DNA of 64,000 bases from Ahaetulla prasina. Its lineage: Eukaryota; Chordata; Lepidosauria; Squamata; Colubridae. The translations under genes and the position numbers were made by a program. The stretch is taken from the NCBI RefSeq assembly GCF_028640845.1, contig NC_080540.1, forward strand, positions 230,624,794-230,688,793. Direction: 5' to 3'. Below, one piece after another: positions 55,350 through 64,000 of the stretch (its first letter is position 1; each line of letters begins with the position of its first letter). The notes beneath the pieces were generated by a model. That model was not told the DNA's origin and did no database searches. It saw only the letters and a program-made list of their open reading frames with translations.

Positions 55350-56795
55350 GTTTAGAAGACAACATCAATGAACTGGAGTGATCAGACGACAGAGTTTTGT
55401 TGCAGACCTTACTTATTTAATAAAAAAATCAATTTGTGATTAATTTCCCTACGGAATGTCATAGTGATTTAAGGCAGAAAGAATAGTCCTTTCATATCTG
55501 GAGTAGCTACATGTCAGTCACATTTGTTGCTGGCAATGCTTACAATGAATGCCTGTTATTTTTAGAATATATATGTAAAATACTCAGTGTATGTGTATGC
55601 GTGTGCATGTTTGTGTGTGTGTGCGCACGCACACCATGAGACTCTCAAATTTATTCCATCATTTCCAAAGCCTTTAAATGAGAAAAGTGGCATGCTAAGC
55701 CTTCCTAATCTAATTTATGTAAAATAACTGTCTAACGCAGTAAGAGTCATATCTGCTGCATTGGAAAACAGGAATGGATACAGGTTTTAAAGATGAACAG
55801 AAGTTTTGACAAGTACTTTAATTCCTAACAGTATCTTCACAATCAACCACATCATTAATGAAAGATTAATTTTCATGAGAAAATATTTTACAACTGGTTT
55901 TATGGATTCTCTGGTTCTTAGACTCTTTTACTGTTCTAATAATGTTTCACTTTTCTCCCCTGTACATCTTCAGCTACAGAATGGCAGAGGAGACCAACAA
56001 TGAAGACATTTGGGGGGGAAATTCCCTTCCAGTTTTGGGCAAGATGGGATGTCTTTTTTCTTTAGTCCAAGAGTGCATGAAGCTCATTTTACCAGAGAGT
56101 TAAAGTTTCTTTTTAAAAATAAAAAATAAAAAACATTTTTACTTTTTAATTTTGAAATTTAATAATGTGATCTCAGAGGCTATCGGGGCCATTGGAAGGG
56201 TAACAGATTGTCCATTCCTGTAAGATATCCTATGTCACCTAAGAAATGGAACTTGTATTGACCAAGACATCATATATCACGGAGAGCTGCAAGGTGCCTT
56301 TTACTTTAAGTAAATTTGTTTTTATTCTCCAAATGAAAGCAAGGAAATTTTGCTATGTCACACTCAAACCAATGTAGTTAAGGGACTAATTTTCAGATGG
56401 CTTGGAGTGTGGAAAGATTTTGGATCCAAAGTTCCTGTGATCCTATTGGCTAATTCTCCAATTTCCACTAATAGAAAATTTTTGTCCACAGAGCTCTCAG
56501 CAAAATTGCAGGGTTCATTCTTCACTAGTTTTTCATCAGCTTCAATAGAAAGTATGGACTTCTTTGTTGATGTTTAAAAAATGTTTAATAGTGAAATACA
56601 AGACAGTACTGTTTCAACACGAAACACAGTTATAATTAACAGAAAAATATAACAAGGCATGATATTATAAAATGTAATAAGTAAAGATAATGATATAAAA
56701 TAAATCCAGTTTTATTACATCTAGACCAGTAGAAGTATGATTAATAAATATAAACTCATATTATGGATCCCTCCCTTAAAATAGGGAGAAAAATT
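55350..56795. other. AT-rich stretch with a (GT)n run
   Basis: 55588-55632 is an imperfect alternating GT/GC run. A pyrimidine-rich tract ending in 'gtacatcttcag' (near 55974) looks like a splice acceptor, followed by a frame of about 30 codons ending in a stop at about 56003, too short to judge. Nothing else supported. Confidence 0.35.
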
Positions 56796-56965
56796 GTTTC
56801 CAATCCTAGGCATGAAAGATGAGTGGGTGACTTTGGGCAGGTCTCTATCTCTCAGCCCAACTCACCTCACAGCACTGTTGTTGTGGGAATAATAGGAAGA
56901 GCATTAGGTATGTCTGCCACCTAGAAAGATTTATAAAAATAATAAAGGGCAGGATGAAAGAAAAT
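56796..56965 (+). repeat. Old SINE fragment
   Basis: 'gagtgggtgactttgggcag' and 'caactcacctcacagcactg' with 'ttgttgtggg' form the body of an old tRNA-derived SINE known from squamates and other amniotes. The end 'aataaagggcaggatgaaag' resembles the L2-type tail loosely. Confidence 0.5.
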
Positions 56966-57224
56966 CTTAAAAAGTTATCTTCTCTGATGCATCTTTAAAA
57001 GTATCAGAAATATGAGATAAAGACTACATTCCAAGAATTAGTCTAGATGTATTACCCCTCACTTCAATATTAAATATTTTTATTAAGTTGAATGTACAAA
57101 TAGTCAATATAAAAATTGCTGAGCTTAGTATTTAATAAAATAAAGATATAAATAGTATAGTCCAAAAAAATTATAAAAACAAGGCAGAATACTTAAAGAC
57201 TTGACAGAATTCATAAAACATATA
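56966..57224. other. AT-rich spacer
   Basis: No supported feature. Confidence 0.35.
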
Positions 57225-57252
57225 GAATAGAATAGAATAGAATAGAATAGAA
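57225..57252 (-). repeat. (AATAG)n pentamer run
   Basis: Five to six 'aatag' units: the reverse complement of the L3 LINE (ATTCT)n tail. No L3 3'UTR is attached, so either it was lost or the run arose by microsatellite spread. Confidence 0.7.
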
Positions 57253-57420
57253 GTTATAGGGATGCAGTGGCTCAGTGGCTAAGACACTGAGCTTGTCGAT
57301 CGAAAGGTCGGCAGTTCAGCAGTTTGAATCCCTAGTGCTGTATAACAGGGTGAGCTCCCGTTACTTGTCCCAGCTTCTGCCAGGGGCAAAGGGGATGGGT
57401 GGATGGATGGATTTAGCTCA
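57253..57420 (+). repeat. tRNA-derived SINE head (Squamata type)
   Basis: 'gatgcagtggctcagtggct' (A-box) and 'ggcagttcagcagtttgaat' with 'ccctag' (B-box) are followed by 'gtgagctcccgttacttgtc' and 'ccagcttctgcca'. I recognise this as a common snake/lizard SINE. The 3' part is replaced by 'ggatggatggatgg' and unique sequence, so it is truncated. A-box and B-box resemble a Pol III promoter. Confidence 0.7.
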
Positions 57421-57544
57421 TCTAGTCATGTTTTCTGTCTGGTTTACTCAGGAGGGGATAACACCACATCCCTTAACTGAGAAATATTACAAGGATAAAA
57501 TTTGACTCTTATACCACAAGAATTTACTCTTAAAGTTACTCACA

Positions 57545-57645
57545 TAGCAAATAGCACTTATATACTGCTTTACAGTGCTTTACAGCCGTCTCTGAATGGT
57601 TTGCTGAGTCAGCATATTGCTCCCAACAATTTGGGTCCTCATTTT
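57545..57645 (-). repeat. tRNA-derived SINE body fragment
   Basis: The plus strand 'tgctttacagtgctttacag' and 'gctgagtcagcatattgctc' with 'ccaacaatttgggtcctcat' is the reverse complement of the body of the SINE at 24120-24230. Head missing. Confidence 0.7.
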
Positions 57646-58394
57646 AATAAACCAGGATGCCATCCTCCTTCCCTTGTCCTATGCTCAGTCTCTATTCTTT
57701 GCTCTATAATTCAGCCATATCCTTTATAATCCCAAGCAGGCCTCCAAAGATGCCTCTATGTTCTATCACTTCAGTGTTCCAGAAAACTCTTTGAAATAAG
57801 CTATTCTAAAACAAAAGTATTAATATTTTCTAGAAAACACTTTAGGATCTCAGATAGTAATCAATAGCAAATTATTGAGCAAGCTAAACCCTTTAAACAT
57901 CTAGGTGATCATTTTCTATTCTCTACCTGCAACAAGTAAAAACTCCAAAAGCTTCCCTTCCAATCTGGAAATACTAGCAGCTATTCAACTGTTTACAGCT
58001 AAAGTTCTGTGTATAATGCTATACAATGCTAAGTTGTGTATATATACAGAAATCATTCAATCAACAATTTTAAAAATCTTATTACAAATCCCTTATACAA
58101 TTTCTATACTCTAGTTAGTACAACTAGGCTGCATTTCTCTTGGGCCCCAATTAAGATTTTGTCATCTCAGATTTTGGCTGGAGGAAGTCTGTTGGGAAAA
58201 TTTGTTGGTCCACCTCACCTTGCTAGTCAGGTTCTCTTCCACTCTAAGAGATTAATTAATTATAATTACTGTAGCCTTCCCTTGTCAGCATTATTAATTT
58301 ATTTGTCAGTATTATGCAACTTGGTTGAACTGTAGCAGAGAAAATTCAATTTAAATATCCAGAATGATAGAGGAATTTTACCCAATCCTTTTAC
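57646..58394. other. AT-rich stretch without recognisable features
   Basis: No supported feature. Confidence 0.35.
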
Positions 58395-58650
58395 AAGTAC
58401 TTCTTAGCTTGCATCAATTTGTTATGTGACCATTCAAAGTTATAGCAGCACTGAAAAAAATGAATGTACGACTGGCCCTCAAAATTCTCGCTGTTGCAGC
58501 ATCCCCAAGGTCACGTGATCACAATTCAGGCACCTGGATGCCTGAGTCACAATTATGACATTGCAGTGATCCACATATGTGATCTTCCTTATCAGCTTCC
58601 TATAAACAAAGTCAGTGGGGAAGCCTGCAGGGAAACTTGCTAGTCATCCC
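58395..58650. repeat. Inverted-repeat MITE, left part
   Basis: 'gtgaccattcaaagttatag' and 'gcagcatccccaaggtcacg' with 'tgatcacaattcaggcacct' are in the order seen at 41170-41290. Homology fades at about 58650 ('aaagtcagtggggaagcctg'), so the right end is lost. Confidence 0.65.
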
Positions 58651-58841
58651 AGTACATTGCTCCAGCCACCTGCAGCCTCTGGCAGCACACCCATAGCCTC
58701 TGCCGGCCCTTCCCCAAACCTTGTGGATATACCTGTGCTCCATAATATATGGCTGTGGCACCCCCACTTCCCTGCAGCATACTTGCAGCTCCTGCACTCC
58801 TTACCTGGAACTCCCACCTCTTCCTACTTAATGACCTGCAT

Positions 58842-59645
58842 CTTTTCTTTTATGTACACTGAGAGCCTATGCACCAAGACAAATTCCTTGTGTGTCCAAT
58901 CACACTTGGCCAATAAAGAATTCTATTCTATTCTATCCTATTCTATCCTATTCTATTCTATTCTATTCTATTCTATTTTATTCCATTTTATTCCTATTTG
59001 TTGTACCTTGATGAACGTATCTTTTCTTTTATGTACACTGAGAGCCTATGCACCAAGACAAATTCCTTGTGTGTCCAATCACACTTGGCCAATAAAGAAT
59101 TCTATTCTATTCTATCCTATTCTATTCTATTCTATTCTATTCTATTCTATTTTATTCCATTTTATTCCTATTTGTTGTACCTTGATGAACGTATCTTTTC
59201 TTTTATGTACACTGAGAGCCTATGCACCAAGACAAATTCCTTGTGTGTCCAATCACACTTTGCCAATAAAGAATTCTATTCTATTCTATTCTATTCTATT
59301 CTATTCTATTCTATTTTATTCCATTTTATTCCTATTTGTTGTACCTTGATGAACGTATCTTTTCTTTTATGTACACTGAGAGCCTATGCACCAAAGACAA
59401 ATTCCTTGTGTGTCCAATCACACTTGGCCAATAAAGAATTCTATTCTATTCTATTCTATTCTATTCTATTCTATTCTATTCTATTCTATTCTATTCTATT
59501 CTATTCTATTCTATTCCATTTTATTCCTATTTGTTGTACCTTGATGAACGTATCTTTTCTTTTATGTACACTGAGAGCATATGCACCAAAGACAAATTCC
59601 TTGTGTGTCCAATCACACTTGGCCAATAAAGAATTCTATTCTATA
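58842..59645 (+). repeat. Five-copy tandem array of an L3 LINE 3' tail plus (ATTCT)n
   Basis: Each unit carries 'gtaccttgatgaacgtatct' (absent from the first), 'ttatgtacactgagagc', 'ccaatcacacttggccaata' and a pentamer run with 'cctat' and 'ttttattcc' variants. 'gttgtacc' recurs at 59000, 59174, 59338 and 59533, i.e. periods of 174, 164 and 195 bp, differing by pentamer number. Units 4 and 5 share 'caccaaagac' where 1-3 have 'caccaagac'. Frames of 220-245 codons through the array come from the 15-bp coding period and are not genes. Confidence 0.9.
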
Positions 59646-61194
59646 TCCTGGAGTTATAATAGCAGTTAGAACTTCTGGGATTGTTGTTGCTAATTAATCA
59701 AGTTACTTGATTGGTTTTTCTTGTGTTTAGTTTCAGACCATAAATAATCTTTGATCTCGTTGTTATCTACTTTGAACTTATATCTCATACAAAACTTGGG
59801 TTTCTCTGAACTTTAGTATCATAGCTTTTACCCAACTTATTAAATTAGGATTATTATTTTTTTAGATCAGAAAGGCAAAGATATCTGGCTTTACTCCTGT
59901 CTTTAAAAAGATTTTGACTTTGCATTGGCACACTTTTTCAGGCTTATTCTTAGTCATAGTCAGGAGTTTTAATGGCTAAGGAAGTTTCAAATAATACTGT
60001 TGCGAATTAATTAAAAAATTACAACTAGCAGGTTTTTTAAAAAAAATGGTTTTAACAGAGAACTAGGGATTCTTAAAAACTAGAAGGCACAACGAGATCT
60101 GTTGCATAATGCTTTATCTAATGTCTTTCACAGGATTATTGAACACTAATGAGACAGAATACTCATCATTTGTAATAAATTATGCTTCCGTTAAATCACT
60201 TTACTTTTCCCCAGGTAATATACTAGATCCCCACTTACTTACAAAGGAGTAAGTGGACTCCTTGTAGCATAATAACGCTGTAGTATAAAAAAAACAATTC
60301 TGCTAATGAAGATTAGCAAAATATGACTTTCTCTTTGAATGAATTTTATATTTGATACTATAAGATATAAACAGGAGGCAATGCTTTAGGTGTTATGTAC
60401 CAAAGGCAATGCTTTAGATGTAGCAATGGATAACAGTATCTACGCATATTATCATTGCTGGTTCATGATATTGAAATTAATTTCCACTTTAAATTCACTT
60501 TTAATTTAAATTCAGTAGATCTGCAAGACTCTACGTGATCTCGCTTGAGGAACTGGGCTTTAGCGCCAATGCTGTAATGGTGTCACTTAACCAGCTCCTG
60601 AAGCCCGAGTCTGTCTGTCTGACAATCCACTATTAATCTGCTTCTTGGATGTCGGATGCCATAAATGGAGAACCTTTGTTAGACTGAGGAAAATGGAGTG
60701 TCTACTTCTGTGGGGAGGAAAGGATAGAATATAAAAATTCTATATCCTGAGGGCTTTATATTAAGAAATGTAAAGTTAGATTTGGATTGGCTAAACATAG
60801 AGCAATGATTTAAATCTATTTATATATTGAGAGTTCTACTTTATGTCAGAAGTGATTAACTGACTAAGCATCTTATTGCAATAAACTTAGTCCTGTCACT
60901 CTTTAAGAACACAGAACAGAGTAAATTGCTCAATGGAGTTCAGGAATCTCATAGATAAAAGGATAGATTTTATTTTATTTTATTTTAACCATAATAACAC
61001 CTTGTAAAGGTTTACAAATCAGTGTGCTGATATCAGTAAAAAGACAACATGCTTCAAAGATAGTGGAACCATGCCTAAGACCCCAGGGGCACATTCGATA
61101 TGGTCAATCATCCTTTGTAGAAGTGGATCACAAAGAGAAAAAAGATTCCAATAGAGGAGAATATGTATATAGCTCAGGGTTGAACCGTGGGGGG
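59646..61194. other. AT-rich stretch with one GC-richer patch
   Basis: 60520-60660 ('cttgaggaactgggctttag', 'cagctcctgaagcccgagtc') stands out as less AT-rich and less repeat-like, possibly a conserved non-coding element or short exon. Nothing else supported. Confidence 0.35.
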
Positions 61195-61345
61195 CCTTGG
61201 TGCTCTCTGAGCTTGGCTGTTTTCTTGTAGACGTTTCATTACCAAACTAGGTAACATCAATGCACTGATGGTGTTACCGGGTTTGGTAAAGAAATGTCTG
61301 CAAGAAAACAACCAAGCTCAGAGAGCACCAGGGACCCCACAGAAA
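61195..61345. repeat. Fold-back repeat
   Basis: 'ggtgctctctgagcttggct' with 'gttttcttgtagacgtttca' is inverted as 'aaatgtctgcaagaaaacaa' with 'ccaagctcagagagcacc', centred near 61263, arms about 60 bp. One arm also occurs alone at 8905-8960. Family not determined. Confidence 0.7.
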
Positions 61346-61439
61346 AAAGAATACTAGTGATGGCTGTATATTTTGCTTCTGGGACCATCGGCTAAGATAA
61401 AGCTGGATGATGGATGTCTAGAATGAGACATATTGTACA

Positions 61440-63060
61440 ATAAGAAGTGTTGATAAAATGTATGATGAATTTGGCCAGGAGAGCTTCAACTGACTCCTTG
61501 GATAACAGATTTGTGCACTGCAAAAGGAAAGAAAGTGTTGCTGTAATGGAGCTTATTAAACCACTCAATAAAAAAAAATCAGAAAGAACATTGGTTCATA
61601 AATTTCATGCCCTTTATTCTCTGTACGTTAGCAGCCAGAGTATGGGAAATAAACAAAATGAGCTTGAAGTCATAGTAAAGGAAAATAAATAGAAATGTAA
61701 CAGATATAACAGAGACCTAGCAAGAGGATTCCTTTAATTGGAATATAGCAACTGAATGATACAATTTAAAAGGAATGGAAGCAGTAGAAAAGAAGTTGCA
61801 ATGTTTATTATAAGCAACCACCTCTGCTTGGGAATCGAAGTGAACAAACTTGTATTGTAGGCTTATTTGAATTAAAAGTGAAATACAGAAAAGCAATAGT
61901 GCTGGTGGCAACTATTCCTTATCAAATCAAAGAGAAGAGATGAGGGGTGTCTTTGAAAATGGTGCAGACCTTTCAAAGAGTTTCTGAAAATCAGGATTGC
62001 CAAACATCTGCTAGGAAACAACATCTGTGAAGACTGATCTTTTAAGAAAATCCAGTTTTCTTTGTCAGATGGAGACACAAGTTAATCAATATCCTTAATT
62101 TGATGCTACCAATAGGAAATGCTAATAGTTGGAATATTGGAGGAAAGTGATTGTGTAATGCTTTTATAAGGATCATATCAGAAGGACTGATAGTCCTAGT
62201 CAGTGTGGATTTATCAATGAACAAAATTAAAATTATCTTATGTTTTAGTGAGTTACTTCCCTTATAGATTGTGGGAATATTGAATGTGAAATATAACTTG
62301 ATTTTAACAAAAGCTTCCATGAGATTAACAATTTAGATAAACGTGAATTGGATTTCATGACAGTTAAGTGGACACATAGCAGGCTCAAAAATTACATTCA
62401 AGGAGTGCTCATAAACTGTTTCCTAGCAAACTAGAGCAAGATAAGTAAGGTGCCTTTGGATAATGAGGTAGAAGAAATGATTCTGATAATCTGCAGAAGA
62501 TATAACATTAAGCAGTATATTAGTACTCTGGAAAGCAAAATAATCTTGATAGGTTAAAGAAATAGACTGAAAATAGTGGAATGTGGGAAATGCAAATTTA
62601 TGCATATAAGAAACAAAGTCAAACGGACAGATTAAGGAAGGGGCTATTTCTTGATAGTAACACTGAATACTTCCATAAAAAGTATTTGTGGGTATTAAAG
62701 GGTATCTAAAGATGTGTCCATTGTGTAATCATTGTGTTAAAAGTAAAATCTAACGTCAACATAAGAAAGCAATAGTTCCACTAACATTGATCAAGGGAAG
62801 CAGAGAAGGTAGAAGTGCTCTTCAAGTACCTGCTATTTATATGACAAGATATAATGGAAATCAAGATCGAGACCTCTTCTCCACCATTCCAGAGTAGCAT
62901 AGGGAACAATGGATTCAGTTGCCAGAACTAGGTGTCATACTGAAACGTAGAAAAATAATAATAAGAGCACTTCAGCTATAGAATCAATCATCCAGACAGA
63001 TGGCAAGCATCTCTTTCCTGGGTATGTTCAAGCTGAGGCTAGGCAGCCTGCTAGAGATAC
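61440..63060 (+). pseudogene. Very decayed CR1 LINE
   Basis: 'SQSMGNKQNELEVIVKEN' near 61632-61690 equals the start of the CR1 endonuclease (A-x-S-M-G-N-K-Q-E-E-L-E). After it the frames are broken for 1.3 kb, with short pieces only, until a possible CR1-like 3' region (62880-63050). Assignment of the middle part is by position only. Confidence 0.4.
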
Positions 63061-63101
63061 TTGAATTCGGACTTCTGCATTATTTCATTAGGTAAGTGAA
63101 T

Positions 63102-63408
63102 CAGAGGTGGGTTTCAGCAGGTTCTGACCAGTTCTGGAGAACCGGTAGCAGACATTTTGAGTAGTTCGGAGAACTGGTAGTAAAAATTCTGATTGGCCCC
63201 ACCCACATCTATTCTCTGTCTCCCAAGGCCCGGCTGACCAGAAGGAAGTGGGGATTTTGCAGTAACCTTCCCCTGGATTGGGGTGGGAACAGACATTTTA
63301 CAGTATCCTTCCCCTTCCACGCCACCAAACCACACCCACCAAACCATGCCACGCCCACTAAGCCACACCCACAGAGCCCGCAGTAAAAAATTTTGAAACC
63401 CACCACTG
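63102..63408. mobile_element. hAT-like MITE, 307 bp
   Basis: Perfect 8-bp target duplication 'aagtgaat' (63094-63101 and 63409-63416). Ends 'cagaggtgggtttcagc' and 'tgaaacccaccactg' are inverted. Subterminal 'gagaaccggtagcagacatt', 'ttgagtagttcggagaac' and 'gattggccccacccac' are shared with the 1.1 kb element at 2021. Confidence 0.9.
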
Positions 63409-63861
63409 AAGTGAATATATAGAAAATTCATGGAAAAGTAAAACATAAAACCTACTTTATTATTCAAAAATTATAACCTTTGAATAATTATTAGCCAATC
63501 TATCTATCTATATCTAAATATTAATGTAGATTAGACACCCTTTCATTTTAAGGTAGAAATCTTAATGCACATGTGAGAATTTTGTGTAAAATACTATCCT
63601 GAGAATCTAGTCAGGTAGGTAAGCAAACAAAGTTGGAAAGGCATTTACCTGTTGCCCCACCACAAACCGAGCTCCTTCTATTCCACAGTGCAAATCATTT
63701 ATATTTAGAAGTTAGCATTTAAAACATGGAGAAGTTTATTATGACGTTTTAAATGTCATTGTGAGCACTGTTTTCCCAATAAGATAATCTTATCAAAATT
63801 CCTGATACCACTTATAAAGTATGAGCCCACAGCGACATATAATGCATTTTTCTCTATGGTT
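63409..63861. other. AT-rich stretch without recognisable features
   Basis: A short (ctat)n run at 63498-63511. Nothing else supported. Confidence 0.4.
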
Positions 63862-64000
63862 AGTCCTTGACTTACAACAGTTCATTTAGTAACTATTCAA
63901 AGTTATGGCACTAAAAAAAGTGACTTATGACCATTTTTCATACTTAGGACCTGCCCAGGTAATTAACTAATTTCATCCAAAGACTGTTTTGCTTTGTTGC
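63862..64000. repeat. Inverted-repeat MITE, cut by window end or truncated
   Basis: 'agtccttgacttacaacagt' and 'ttcatttagtaactattcaa' with 'gtgacttatgaccatttttc' are the left end of the 'acaggtagtcc' family. Similarity fades at about 63955, so it may be truncated before the window ends. Confidence 0.65.

Noticed and set aside
57253..57400. tRNA gene
   Set aside because: A-box and B-box are present, but the flanking sequence is SINE and no complete cloverleaf with paired acceptor stem can be drawn.
58842..59645. CRISPR-like regular repeats
   Set aside because: The 'spacers' are pentamer microsatellites, units are about 170 bp, and all surroundings are vertebrate.
58615..59669. Open frames of 244 and 223 codons on the plus strand
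   Set aside because: They read through (ATTCT)n runs, where 15 bp equals five codons with no stop, and through tandem L3 tails. The YSILF repeats reflect DNA repeats, not a protein.

Overview
This window is eukaryotic repeat-rich DNA from a squamate reptile, most probably a colubroid snake. That is inferred from the repeat families: CR1/L3-type LINEs whose 3' ends run into (ATTCT)n pentamers, L2 and CR1 LINEs, reptile-type L1, tRNA-derived SINEs, many short hAT-like elements and two DIRS-like tyrosine-recombinase retrotransposons. No host protein-coding gene can be named. The only strong sign of a host gene is a CpG island at about 33.96-35.12 kb, with possible first exons on the minus strand. 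Nearly all long open frames are decayed retrotransposon proteins or accidental frames through repeats.

Layout. 0-5.5 kb: two small inverted-repeat elements, one of them split by a 1.1 kb hAT-like element, then a hairpin-containing hAT-like element. 5.7-8.4 kb: a degenerate DIRS-like element (minus strand) with inverted termini, an internal complementary region, gag and tyrosine-recombinase remnants. 8.4-16.9 kb: mostly AT-rich, with an L2 remnant, a 137-bp hAT MITE, LINE tails and a SINE. 17.0-22.4 kb: a second DIRS-like element, split by a 2.5 kb hAT-like element that itself holds an L3 LINE, a palindromic MITE and a tandem repeat. 22.7-28.2 kb: a SINE split by a hAT MITE and a fairly young L2 LINE. 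29.4-31.3 kb: an L1 copy with 5'UTR, ORF1 and poly(A) tail but no ORF2. 34-35 kb: the CpG island. 35.3-41 kb: CR1, Penelope-like and L3 pieces, the L3 being split by a solo LTR. 41.1-43.2 kb: a MITE split by an L1 with an inverted 5' half (twin priming). 43-56 kb: LTR, MITEs, SINEs and a 1.8 kb fold-back element. 57-64 kb: SINEs, a five-copy tandem array of an L3 LINE tail, a very decayed CR1 and further MITEs.

The window is best read as a record of nested insertions. Target-site duplications can be read directly for at least ten events, which gives relative ages. The L2 LINE and one SINE share a 3' tail, consistent with the SINE using L2 machinery. Coordinates of decayed elements are approximate, and family names rest on recognised motifs and remembered family features, not on database searches.
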